The notes under the pieces are model-generated. The model was given only the letters and a program-made list of their open reading frames with translations, made no database searches and was not told the DNA's origin. Positions 6,155 through 14,591 of a stretch of 14,668 nt of DNA are shown in pieces; within the stretch, counting starts at the first letter, position 1, and each line of letters begins with the position of its first letter. The translations under genes and the position numbers were made by a program. The DNA comes from JBCBJZ01 sp038522635 (GTDB lineage Bacteria; Pseudomonadota; Alphaproteobacteria; Rhizobiales; Hyphomicrobiaceae): NCBI GenBank assembly GCA_038522635.1, contig JBCBJZ010000096.1, forward strand, positions 1-14,668, in the 5' to 3' direction.

Positions 6155-9100
6155 TGATGGATGTGAGCGTTAACGATCGGTTGGGCGCGCGTGCAGCACA
6201 CGATGCGATCGACTATGCCGACCTGATGGTGACCACGAATTTTTCGTTCCTGCGCGGCGCTTCGCATGCGGAGGAATTGGTTGCCCAGGCGGCCATGCTG
6301 GGTCACCGCGCGATCGCGGTCTGCGATCACAATACGCTCGCCGGTGTGGTGCGCGCGCACACCGCTGCAAAGCAGGCCGGGCTCGCCTTCATCGTCGGTG
6401 CGCGGCTTGTCCTGCGCGATGCCCCTGACCTGTTGTGCTTTCCAAGCGATCGCGCATCCTACGCGCGCCTTTCGCGGCTCCTTTCGCTGGGTCAGGGACG
6501 TGCGGAAAAGGGCGCCTGCCATCTTTGGCTCGATGATGTGATCGCCGAACTTGCCGGCCAGGTGATCGTGGTTGTGCCGCCTGAGGACTGGTGCTGGCGT
6601 GATGCGCTGAACCAGCCGCGGCGTTCACACGATCCCTCATCAAGATCTCAAGCGCGCCGCGGCCAGGTGGTCGATTTCCCGACCGGGCCAAGCGGCGAGT
6701 GTCCCCCGACCACGGGGGCGCACCCTGATACATGCGCCAAGTCCGATCATCCTGGCGCTCATTTCGCCGATCATCTCGAGGATCATTCGGCCGATCAACG
6801 GGGCGCCCCTCACCCCGTCGCGCGCTTAACGCTGGAGGACACCATCAAGCGATTGCAGCACGCGGCTGCACATCAAGAGACATCACCGGCAGGCCTCTAT
6901 GTGGCGCTCACCTATCGCCATCGCGGCGATGATCGGGCGCGCATGAACGCCCTTCACACGCTTGCGCGCACCTGCGCCATGCCTGTCATCGCCACCAACG
7001 ATGTGCGCTACCATACCCCCCATCGGCGCGCCTTGCATGACGTGGTCACATGCATCCGCGAGGGCGTTAAAATCAAGGAGGCGGGATGCCGTTTGAACCC
7101 GCATGCCGAATACCATTTGAAGGCGCCGGCGGAGATGGCGCGTCTTTTTGCTGACCATCGCGAAGCCCTGCAAACGATTTCGCAGGTGCTTAGAACCTGT
7201 CGCTTTTCGCTCGATGAACTCGTCTACGAATATCCCGATGAGCCAACACCGCCGGGTAAAACCGCGCAAGGTTACCTTGAAGAATTGGCGCGAGAGGGTG
7301 CTGCGCAACGTTTTCCCCACGGCCTTGATGCCAAAGTTGAGACGCAGCTTGAGCGCGAGCTGACGCTGATCGGCGAGCTCAATTACGCGCAGTATTTTTT
7401 GACCGTCTACGACATCGTCAAGTTCGCGCGCAGCCGTGGCATCTTGTGCCAGGGACGCGGATCGGCGGCCAATTCGGTCGTTTGCTACTTGCTCGGCATC
7501 ACGGCGGTGAACCCGACCGAAGTCGATTTGCTGTTCGACCGCTTCATTTCGCCTGAACGCAAAGAGCCCCCCGACATCGACGTCGATTTTGAGCACGAGC
7601 GGCGCGAGGAGGTGATCCAGTACATCTTCGCGCGCTACGGTCGTGAGCGCGCCGCGCTGGCCGCGACCGTGATCTCCTACCGCACCCGCTCGGCCGTTCG
7701 TGAGGTCGGCAAGGTCATGGGTTTAAGTGAGGACACGGTTTCAGCCCTGGCCGGCATGGTGTGGGGGTTCGGGTCGAGCGCCAATGTGCTGCCTGAGGAG
7801 CGGGTGCGTGAAGCGGGCCTGGACCCCACCGACCCTTTGCTCGCGCGCGTGGTCGAACTGACGGGCGAACTGGTCGGCTTCCCGCGCCATCTGTCACAGC
7901 ATGTGGGTGGGTTTGTGCTCACCCGTGGACCATTGACCGAAGTGGTTCCCGTCGGCAATGCGGCGATGGAGGACCGTACTGTCATCGAGTGGGACAAAGA
8001 CGACCTCGACGCGCTTGGCTTGCTCAAGGTCGATGTGCTGGCGCTCGGGATGCTCAGCTGCATCCGCAAGGCATTCGATCTGATGGCGCTGCACCACGGT
8101 GAGCGGCTGACGCTGGCGCGTGTGCCGCGCGAGGACCCGCGCGTCTACGATATGCTGTGTCGTGCGGACAGTCTGGGGGTGTTTCAGGTTGAAAGCCGCG
8201 CCCAGATGAACATGTTGCCGCGCCTCAAACCGCGAACCTATTATGACCTCGTGATCGAGGTGGCCATCGTGCGACCGGGGCCGATTCAGGGCGATATGGT
8301 TCATCCCTACCTGCGCCGCCGCGACGGTCTGGAAGCTGAAGACTATCCATCGCCAGGCCCCGCTTTCGGTCCGCCCGATGAGTTACGCCAGATCCTGGGC
8401 AAGACGAAAGGCGTGCCGCTTTTCCAGGAACAAGCGATGCGGATCGCGATGGTCGCAGCGAAGTTCAGCGGTCCTGAAGCCAACCAGTTGCGCAAGGCCA
8501 TGGCGACCTTCCGTCGGCGCGGAACGATCGGCCAACTGCAGGAGAAAATGGTCGAGCGCATGGCGCAACGGGGCTACGATCGCAGCTTTGCGGAACGGTG
8601 CTTCAATCAGATCAAGGGGTTTGGCGAATACGGTTTTCCTGAAAGCCACGCGGCCAGTTTTGCGCATTTGGTTTACGTCTCATCCTGGCTGAAATGTCAT
8701 TTCCCGGATGTGTTTTGTTGTGCGCTGCTGAACGCACAGCCGATGGGGTTTTACGCGCCCGCGCAGATCGTGCGGGATGCGCGCGATCACGGCGTTGAGA
8801 TCCGCGAAGTAGATGTGAACGCCAGCACGTGGGACTGCACGCTTGAACCGCTCCGGCATACGCTTGCGCCCGCTGCACTTGGGCCACCGCGCGCAGAAGC
8901 GCTGCCTCAAGGCACGCACTGTCTGCCCGGCGTTTATCCGCGCACCGCGGTGCGACTTGGCTTGCGTCAAATCGACGGTTTGCGTGAAGACCATGCGCAA
9001 CGCATCGCTGCTGCGCGTCGCAATGCCCCCTTCAGCGATATCCATGACCTTTGGCAGCGCGCTGGCGTGCCGCACGCTACGCTTGAGCGGCTGGCGGCGG

Positions 9101-9933
9101 CCGATGCGTTTCGTTCGCTCGGCTTGGATCGGCGTCAAGCGTTGTGGGAGGTGAAGGCGTTGGCGCGCGCGCCCAGTTTGCCGCTTTTCGCGTGGAACGG
9201 GACGCGTGAGGGGGGCGATGAACCTCAGGTCAGTCTCCCGCAAATGGCGTTGAGCGAGCATGTGGTGAATGATTATCAGACCCTGCGGCTGTCACTTAAG
9301 GCGCATCCGCTTCATTTTCTGAGGCCTTGGCTGCAGCGCGAGGGGCTTCGGGCGTGTGATGATTTACGCAAGCTTGGCGATGGTGCGCGTGTTGAGGTGG
9401 CAGGTGTGGTGCTCGTGCGCCAACGGCCTGGCAGTGCGAAGGGGGTTGTGTTCATGACGCTTGAAGATGAGACGGGGGTCGCCAACACGGTGGTGTGGCC
9501 GAAGGTTTTGGAGCGCAACCGCAAGGTTGTGATGGGCGCGCGGCTGGTTGTGATCAAGGGGCGTATTCAACGTCATGAAGACATCATCCATGTGGTGGCC
9601 GACCGTTTGGAAGACCGTAGCGACTGGCTGCATGCGTTGAGCGAGGGGGCGGGCGAGCACACCATGGAAATCCCGCTTGCGCGCGCCGATGAGGTGGTGC
9701 GGCCTGAACCGGGGTCGGCGCGGGGCGCGCTTTCTGAACTGCGCGCCCTACGCCACCATGGCGATCCGCATGCGCGGGAGCGTCCCTCGCTTCCCCCATC
9801 AGCACATCCGGTGGGCCAGGGCCAGGGACAGGGGCCGCCCGGTGGAAGAGGCCCTCTTGGCATGGGGCACGGCCATGCCCGCCGGCATCCACGCGATGAG
9901 CGCATCATTCCAAAGTCGAGGGACTTCCATTGA
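6154..9933 (+). CDS. dnaE2: error-prone DNA polymerase DnaE2
   Basis: DnaE2 is the C-family polymerase that performs SOS translesion synthesis with ImuA and ImuB. The 1259-residue product begins at ATG 6154, sharing its A with the imuB stop (TGATG), so it is translationally coupled; a TTG at 6127 is open but less likely, because the family alignment starts at YADLMVTTNFSFLRGASH (about residue 20). Seen in order: PHP domain; palm with the paired catalytic aspartates in PDIDVDF (D474, D476) and the probable third in LLKVDVLALGML (D627); the fingers region (VRPGPIQGDMVHPY, FQEQAMRIAM, EYGFPESHAASF); an (HhH)2 region; an OB fold (VEVAGVVLVRQRPGSAKGV to HVVADRL); and the typical ending HPRDERIIPKSRDFH. 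Family members are about 1050-1130 residues; the surplus is two low-complexity insertions, about 152-223 (His/Asp/Pro-rich) and about 1165-1243 (Gly/Gln/Pro/His-rich, just before the tail). All catalytic residues are kept. Confidence 0.95.
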   Translation: MMDVSVNDRLGARAAHDAIDYADLMVTTNFSFLRGASHAEELVAQAAMLGHRAIAVCDHNTLAGVVRAHTAAKQAGLAFIVGARLVLRDAPDLLCFPSDRASYARLSRLLSLGQGRAEKGACHLWLDDVIAELAGQVIVVVPPEDWCWRDALNQPRRSHDPSSRSQARRGQVVDFPTGPSGECPPTTGAHPDTCAKSDHPGAHFADHLEDHSADQRGAPHPVARLTLEDTIKRLQHAAAHQETSPAGLYVALTYRHRGDDRARMNALHTLARTCAMPVIATNDVRYHTPHRRALHDVVTCIREGVKIKEAGCRLNPHAEYHLKAPAEMARLFADHREALQTISQVLRTCRFSLDELVYEYPDEPTPPGKTAQGYLEELAREGAAQRFPHGLDAKVETQLERELTLIGELNYAQYFLTVYDIVKFARSRGILCQGRGSAANSVVCYLLGITAVNPTEVDLLFDRFISPERKEPPDIDVDFEHERREEVIQYIFARYGRERAALAATVISYRTRSAVREVGKVMGLSEDTVSALAGMVWGFGSSANVLPEERVREAGLDPTDPLLARVVELTGELVGFPRHLSQHVGGFVLTRGPLTEVVPVGNAAMEDRTVIEWDKDDLDALGLLKVDVLALGMLSCIRKAFDLMALHHGERLTLARVPREDPRVYDMLCRADSLGVFQVESRAQMNMLPRLKPRTYYDLVIEVAIVRPGPIQGDMVHPYLRRRDGLEAEDYPSPGPAFGPPDELRQILGKTKGVPLFQEQAMRIAMVAAKFSGPEANQLRKAMATFRRRGTIGQLQEKMVERMAQRGYDRSFAERCFNQIKGFGEYGFPESHAASFAHLVYVSSWLKCHFPDVFCCALLNAQPMGFYAPAQIVRDARDHGVEIREVDVNASTWDCTLEPLRHTLAPAALGPPRAEALPQGTHCLPGVYPRTAVRLGLRQIDGLREDHAQRIAAARRNAPFSDIHDLWQRAGVPHATLERLAAADAFRSLGLDRRQALWEVKALARAPSLPLFAWNGTREGGDEPQVSLPQMALSEHVVNDYQTLRLSLKAHPLHFLRPWLQREGLRACDDLRKLGDGARVEVAGVVLVRQRPGSAKGVVFMTLEDETGVANTVVWPKVLERNRKVVMGARLVVIKGRIQRHEDIIHVVADRLEDRSDWLHALSEGAGEHTMEIPLARADEVVRPEPGSARGALSELRALRHHGDPHARERPSLPPSAHPVGQGQGQGPPGGRGPLGMGHGHARRHPRDERIIPKSRDFH

Positions 9934-11783
9934 CCCTTCCAGCGTTCAACCCTTGGTGGCATGCTGCCACCCGGCCGCCCGCCACCGGCATCATCGCGCT
10001 GGCCGTTGCCGCCATGGCCATCGCCTTCGCTGTCGTCTTCGCCCCGTCGGTGGTTGTAACATCAGCGCACGCCCAAAGCCTTACCACGCGCGCGCAACCC
10101 GAGGCGGCGACGGGACGAAAGACACGCCGTCTGGTCCGAGCGCGCCGTTTCATGGTGGTGGCGGCCAACCCCTATGCGACGCGCGCCGGCCTTGAGATCC
10201 TGCGCGACGGCGGCAGTGCGACCGATGCAGCCATCGCCGTCCAACTTGTGTTGGGGCTGGTGGAGCCGCAGTCGTCGGGCATCGGTGGCGGGCTGTTCCT
10301 GTTACACTGGAGCGCGCGCGCGAAAGCGTTGACCACTTATGACGGCCGTGAGACGGCCCCGCGCGCCGCTCACCCGAACCGTTTCATGCGACGCGGGCGT
10401 CCGATGCCGTTTGGCCGCGCGGTCAGGAGTGGTCTGAGTGTGGGGGTGCCGGGAACGTTGCGCGCGCTTGCGCTGGCGCATGCTCGGCATGGACGCTTGC
10501 CGTGGGCGCGGCTCTTTCAACCTGCGTTGCGGCTTGCGCGTGAGGGATTTCAAGTCTCGCGACGGCTTCGGTTGTTGCTCGTTCGCCCAGGATCTGGGCG
10601 CTTCGGACCGGTCGCGAGGCGGTACTTCTTTGACGCTCGGGGTAACGCCTGGCCGGTCGGCCATCGCCTCAAGAACCCGGCTTACGCCCGCACGCTCCGT
10701 TTGATCGCGCAGGGCGGAGCCGACGCCTTTTACAGCGGTGAGATTGCGGGTCGCATCGTCACCGCGGTCACGCAGGCGAGACCTGATCCAGGCGATATGA
10801 CGCTGGGTGATCTCCAGAACTATGTGGCGAAGGTGCGCGCGCCTGTTTGCAGCCGCTACCGCGGTTACCGCGTTTGTGGCATGGGGCCGCCTTCCTCTGG
10901 CGCACTGACGGTGGGCCAGGTTCTGACGATGTTGGAGCGCTTCGATCTGGGAGCGCGGACGGGCAGGGTGGCCGATGCAGCGCGTGGTCCCCTCAACACC
11001 ACGGCACTTCATTTGATCGCGGAGGCGCAACGGCGCGCCTATGCCGATCGTGCCCGCTACATGGCGGATTCGGATTTTGTACCGGTACCGCGTGGCCTTC
11101 TCGACCGGGCCTATCTGGCTCAGCGAGCCGCGTCGATTGATCCACAGCGGCGCACGCCTCAAGTGCGCGCAGGGCAACCGCCGGGCTTGGGCAATCGGCA
11201 CTTTGGCAACGATGCAACGCGCGAAAACAAGGGCACCTCGCACGCGTCCATCGTCGATGCTGAGGGCAACGCCGTCTCCATCACGATGACCATCGAGAGC
11301 GCTTTCGGATCGCGCCGGATGGTGGGCGGTTTCCTCCTCAACAACGAACTGACCGATTTCTCCTTTCGGCCGATCGATGGTCGCGGTCGGCTGGTGGCCA
11401 ACGCTGTGGCGCCGGGCAAGAGGCCGCGCAGTTCCATGGCGCCCACCATGATCTTCAAGCCGTCTGGCGAGCTCTACGCGGTGCTCGGATCGCCTGGCGG
11501 AAGTCGCATCATCTTGTACGTGGTCAAGGCGACGATCGCCTTGATCGACTGGGGTTACGGTGCCCAGCGAGCGGCGGCGGCGCTGAACTTTGGGGCCCGC
11601 GGCGACACGTTCGAAATGGAGGCGGGGCTCGAGGGCGCCTATCGGGCAGCGGGGTTGCGCGCGATGGGCCACCCGGTGCGGGTGACCCCGATGACGTCCG
11701 GCACGCACATCATTGTGGTCACCGGTGATGGCTTGGAAGGCGGCGTTGATCCACGCCGCGAAGGGATGGCGGCCGGTGAGTAA
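9930..11783 (+). CDS. ggt: gamma-glutamyltransferase precursor
   Basis: Periplasmic enzyme that cleaves the gamma-glutamyl bond of glutathione and related compounds by hydrolysis or transpeptidation. The TTG start at 9930 overlaps the dnaE2 stop by four bases; it is chosen because it supplies a complete signal peptide (hydrophobic residues about 21-43, cleavage AHA|QS after residue 48). A later ATG at 10014 would cut into the hydrophobic core. Family marks: NPYATRAGLEILRDGGSATD, EPQSSGIGGG, GPPSSGALTV, RRAYADRARYM, the autoprocessing and catalytic threonine in NKGTSHASIVD (T436), SAFGSRRMVGGFLLNNELTD, and GSPGGSRI for the oxyanion site. Cleavage before T436 would give a large subunit and a small subunit of about 182 residues, normal for the family. 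The total of 617 is also normal. Its place directly behind dnaE2 means that it may be transcribed from the SOS promoter. No own promoter is obvious. Confidence 0.92.
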   Translation: MTLPAFNPWWHAATRPPATGIIALAVAAMAIAFAVVFAPSVVVTSAHAQSLTTRAQPEAATGRKTRRLVRARRFMVVAANPYATRAGLEILRDGGSATDAAIAVQLVLGLVEPQSSGIGGGLFLLHWSARAKALTTYDGRETAPRAAHPNRFMRRGRPMPFGRAVRSGLSVGVPGTLRALALAHARHGRLPWARLFQPALRLAREGFQVSRRLRLLLVRPGSGRFGPVARRYFFDARGNAWPVGHRLKNPAYARTLRLIAQGGADAFYSGEIAGRIVTAVTQARPDPGDMTLGDLQNYVAKVRAPVCSRYRGYRVCGMGPPSSGALTVGQVLTMLERFDLGARTGRVADAARGPLNTTALHLIAEAQRRAYADRARYMADSDFVPVPRGLLDRAYLAQRAASIDPQRRTPQVRAGQPPGLGNRHFGNDATRENKGTSHASIVDAEGNAVSITMTIESAFGSRRMVGGFLLNNELTDFSFRPIDGRGRLVANAVAPGKRPRSSMAPTMIFKPSGELYAVLGSPGGSRIILYVVKATIALIDWGYGAQRAAAALNFGARGDTFEMEAGLEGAYRAAGLRAMGHPVRVTPMTSGTHIIVVTGDGLEGGVDPRREGMAAGE

Positions 11784-11846
11784 CGAGAGCTATCGGACGG
11801 ACTCGCTCGTCGTGCGCTGGCCGCGACGTCAACCGCCAGGACTGCG

Positions 11847-12872
11847 ATGGGGCCTGCGATGTTGATCACCATCGTCGGGGCCGGCATCACGGGCCTCTGG
11901 CAAGCCTACACGCTTGCGCGCGCGGGCTTTGCGGTTCGCCTCGTCGATGCCGCGCGCGAACCGGCTGCGCGTGCCGCAAGCGGTTATGCCGGCGCCATGC
12001 TCGCTCCCCATTGCGAAGCGGAAGCCGCTTCACCGGCCATTCGCGACGCTGGCTTGCGCGCGATTCCACTTTGGCGCGAGGCTTACCCACACCTTATCGA
12101 GCGCGGGACTTACGTCGTTGCCCATCCGCGTGATCGGGCAGACCTGACCCGATTTGCCCGCATGACGAGCGGCCACGTCAAAGCCGATGGTGCAGCGTTC
12201 GCAAAGGCAGAACCTCATCTGTCGGAGCGCTTCGACAGTGCGCTCCATTACCCGAACGAAGCGCACATGGCGCCGCATCCGGCGATGGCGCATTTGGCAG
12301 CCGGCATCGAAGCCGCCGGTGGCACGATCGAGCGCGGCGTCGCGTTGGATGCCAACGCGCGCGCGCAGGCTGCACGGGTTGGGTGGATGATCGACTGCCG
12401 CGGGCTTGCCGCGCGCGACACTTTGGCGGGCCTCCGCGGGGTGCGAGGTGAGCGGCTCATTGTTCAAAGCAAGGACGTCGACATACGTGCGACCGTCAGG
12501 CTGCTGCATCCACGTCATCCGCTTTACGTCGTGCCGTGGGGCGGTGGGCGCTACATGATCGGCGCGACGGTGCTTGAAAGCGATGATGCAAGTCCGGTGA
12601 GCGTGCGCTCGGCGCTTGAACTGCTCGGCGCGGCCTACGCGATCCACCCCGGCTTTGGCGAAGCCGAAGTGATCGATTTCGGCGCTGGTGTCAGACCGGC
12701 GTTTGAGGACAACGAACCGCGGATCATCGTTCGTGGGCGCACGATCAGCGTGAACGGGCTCTATCGACACGGGTTCTTGTTGGCGCCGGTGCTGGCGCAA
12801 AGCGTCGCGGCGTTTCTTGCGGACGGCAGCTGTGAGCACCTCTTCATGCAAGACATGCGAGAGGAGGTTTGA
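11847..12872 (+). CDS. thiO: glycine oxidase ThiO (FAD-dependent, thiamine biosynthesis)
   Basis: ThiO oxidises glycine to the iminoacetate used by ThiG to build the thiazole of thiamine. The 341-residue protein has an N-terminal dinucleotide-binding GAGITG motif (residues 11-16), the DAO-family ASGYAGAMLAPHCE segment, RFARMTSGH, CRGLAARDTLAGLRGVRGE, the VRLLHPRHPLYVVPWGGG strand pair, MIGATVLESDD, GVRPAFEDN and the NGLYRHGFLLAPVLA C-terminal block, all typical of alphaproteobacterial ThiO. ATG 11847 follows CAGGA (11836-11840) with good spacing; an ATG at 11859 is an alternative. It starts 63 bases after ggt in the same direction. In related bacteria thiO is usually followed by thiS and thiG; here neither follows, and the next gene is antiparallel. 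A strong ribosome-binding sequence lies at the very end of the gene without an evident downstream coding sequence. Confidence 0.88.
   Translation: MGPAMLITIVGAGITGLWQAYTLARAGFAVRLVDAAREPAARAASGYAGAMLAPHCEAEAASPAIRDAGLRAIPLWREAYPHLIERGTYVVAHPRDRADLTRFARMTSGHVKADGAAFAKAEPHLSERFDSALHYPNEAHMAPHPAMAHLAAGIEAAGGTIERGVALDANARAQAARVGWMIDCRGLAARDTLAGLRGVRGERLIVQSKDVDIRATVRLLHPRHPLYVVPWGGGRYMIGATVLESDDASPVSVRSALELLGAAYAIHPGFGEAEVIDFGAGVRPAFEDNEPRIIVRGRTISVNGLYRHGFLLAPVLAQSVAAFLADGSCEHLFMQDMREEV
12862..12868 (+). promoter_or_regulatory. strong Shine-Dalgarno sequence without an evident gene
   Basis: AGGAGGT sits in the last codons of thiO, six bases before a GTG at 12874 and 12 before an ATG at 12880. 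In thi operons this is where the start of thiS would be expected. The reading from 12874 (MRWMSLSLITVF and onward) does not resemble ThiS and runs without a stop deep into sequence antisense to the next gene, so I do not call a coding sequence. The site looks like the remnant of a lost operon partner. Confidence 0.5.
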
Positions 12873-13037
12873 AGTGGGTATGCGCTGGATGTCCTTGAGC
12901 CTCATCACCGTGTTCGCTGCGCATGCAAGCTGGATCGTGCGGTGTTTACGCGAGGCCATGGCCGGCTTGTCGTGGCCGGCACGCCCGCCTTGGGGGTCTC
13001 GCAGGGGGGCTCGCGAAATTTCGGCGATCGCTCGCGC

Positions 13038-14357
13038 TTATGGCTCCTTGGCTAGCGCCAAAGGCGGCGCTCCCTGCGCGTACCAACCGCCCCAAGCCCG
13101 TGCGATCAACCACGAAACGCCAAGCGTCAGAACGCCGAGCCCGGCGAAGAGCGCGGTCAGGCTTACACCGAAGCTCTGGAGCACCGCGGTCGCGATGCCG
13201 CCCGCAGTCATGAATGCAGCATTGACGATGTTCACCGCAGCGATCGTGCGGGCGCGCGCCTGCTCCGGCGCCCACGCCTGCACCGCGGCGAAGGCTGGCA
13301 CGATGAAAAGGCCGCCGGCCAAGGCAAGCGCGCTCAAGTCAAAGGCGATGCGCCAGCCGCCGAAGGTGCTGAGCAAAGTGGCGGGACCCTGCGGCGTTGG
13401 CGTGGGCGCGGCTGACGCAAGGGCCAGGGCGAGATCGAGGCAGAAGAGGCCCATCAATACGGCCGCGAGCGGGACCAGTGCCAGGTTGGGCTGGCCGCGC
13501 GCGAGCCATGCGGCCAAGGTTGAACCGGCTGCGATGCCGATCGTGAAGAGGACCAGGAATAGCGTCACGACCCCTTCGCTCCCGTTCAACGTGATCTTCA
13601 CCAGCGCGGGCAGCAGCGACAGCGCGACCATGCCTACCAGCCAGAACCACGATACGATAAGCGCGCCACGCCATAGTGTCGGATCTGCGCGCAGTGTCGC
13701 CAGCAGACGGAATGTCGAAGCAAGCGGGCTAAAATCCACCTGCAATTGTGGTGCGGCGGGCCCGCGCCTGGGGATCATTGCGGCAGAACCCCATCCGAGC
13801 GCCGCCATCGCGATGATCGCGGCAGCGATCGCACTGCCGCCGCCCTCAGCGCTGGCCGCAAGCCCGCCGGCAACGGTGCCGAGCAGAATGGCGGTGAAGG
13901 TGGCGCCCTCGATGAACGCGTTACCGGCCGAGAGTTCCTGGGTTGAGAGTTGCTCTGGCAAAGTCCCGTATTTGAGCGGGCCGAACAGAGCCGCCATGGT
14001 GCCGAACAGGGCCAGCACCACGAACAAGAGCGGGATCGATTGGGCGATGAAGCCCCACGCCGCGAGGGCCGCAATCGGGATTTCGGCAAGCTTCAGATGG
14101 CGGGCAACACGGCCCTTGTCAAAGCGGTCGGCGAGCTGTCCACCAAGGGCTGAGAACAGGAAGAACGGTATCACAAGGGCGACGCCGGCAAGGGTGACAA
14201 GCGTGCCGGTGTTGGATGCATCGTCCGCAGCCGCGCCAGCCTGGTAAAGGATCAGGATGACGAGCGCGTTCTTGATGAAGTTGTCGTTCAGCGCGGAAAA
14301 GAACTGGCACCAGAAAAGCGGCGCGAAACGACGGGTGGTCATGAGCGTGGCGAACAT
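13038..14357 (-). CDS. MFS transporter of the LplT / Aas N-domain family
   Basis: A 439-residue major facilitator protein of the group that includes the lysophospholipid flippase LplT and the membrane domain of Aas-type acyl-ACP synthetase/acyltransferase fusions. The start at 14357 (MFATLMTTRRFAPLFW) is preceded by AGGAA (complement of 14366-14370) with eight bases of spacing. Family marks include FFSALNDNFIKNALVIL near the N terminus, GGQLADRFDKGR between the second and third helices, GPLKYGTLPEQLS, LSAGNAFIEGATF, and ARTIAAVNIVNAAFMTAGG late in the protein; about 12 hydrophobic segments are visible. In many alphaproteobacteria this domain is fused to PlsC and AMP-ligase domains. Here the protein stops after the last helix (QGAPPLALAKEP) and no acyltransferase follows. 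The likely role is moving lysophospholipids or similar amphiphiles across the inner membrane, but the substrate is inference. It is convergent with thiO, 165 bases apart. Confidence 0.8.
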   Translation of the reverse strand: MFATLMTTRRFAPLFWCQFFSALNDNFIKNALVILILYQAGAAADDASNTGTLVTLAGVALVIPFFLFSALGGQLADRFDKGRVARHLKLAEIPIAALAAWGFIAQSIPLLFVVLALFGTMAALFGPLKYGTLPEQLSTQELSAGNAFIEGATFTAILLGTVAGGLAASAEGGGSAIAAAIIAMAALGWGSAAMIPRRGPAAPQLQVDFSPLASTFRLLATLRADPTLWRGALIVSWFWLVGMVALSLLPALVKITLNGSEGVVTLFLVLFTIGIAAGSTLAAWLARGQPNLALVPLAAVLMGLFCLDLALALASAAPTPTPQGPATLLSTFGGWRIAFDLSALALAGGLFIVPAFAAVQAWAPEQARARTIAAVNIVNAAFMTAGGIATAVLQSFGVSLTALFAGLGVLTLGVSWLIARAWGGWYAQGAPPLALAKEP

Positions 14358-14591
14358 GGTGCAGGTTCCTGGTGCCTCGTGCTTGGCCCGGACGCGACCT
14401 CGGCGATTGTGCGAGGGCGGCTCGAGAGTCGGCATTGCTACCGGGTGGAGCATGGCGCGGGGGCAACGGCAAGGCGTGGCACCCAGAGTTCATCCGCCGG
14501 TGGTGGAGATAGCGGGGCAAAGGGTCGAAGGTGCGCAGTATTTCAAAAAGTCGATGCGTTTGGGCGCAGAGGCCCCCTTGGGATCGGGCGT

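Noticed and set aside
10302..11708. Long minus-strand open frame opposite ggt
   Set aside because: It is a shadow of the GC-rich ggt coding strand: Arg/His/Pro-rich composition, no recognisable domain, and the plus-strand protein is a clear family match.
12961..12980. GCCGGC-N8-GCCGGC as a terminator between convergent genes
   Set aside because: Each arm is self-complementary, the stem is short and there is no T-run on either strand.
12873..13037. Small gene (thiS) after thiO
   Set aside because: None of the three plus-strand frames gives a ThiS-like peptide or the terminal Gly-Gly; only the ribosome-binding sequence suggests a former gene.
12817..14247. Long plus-strand open frame opposite the MFS gene
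   Set aside because: The translation is Ala/Ser/Pro-rich without domains and mirrors a well-supported membrane protein on the minus strand.
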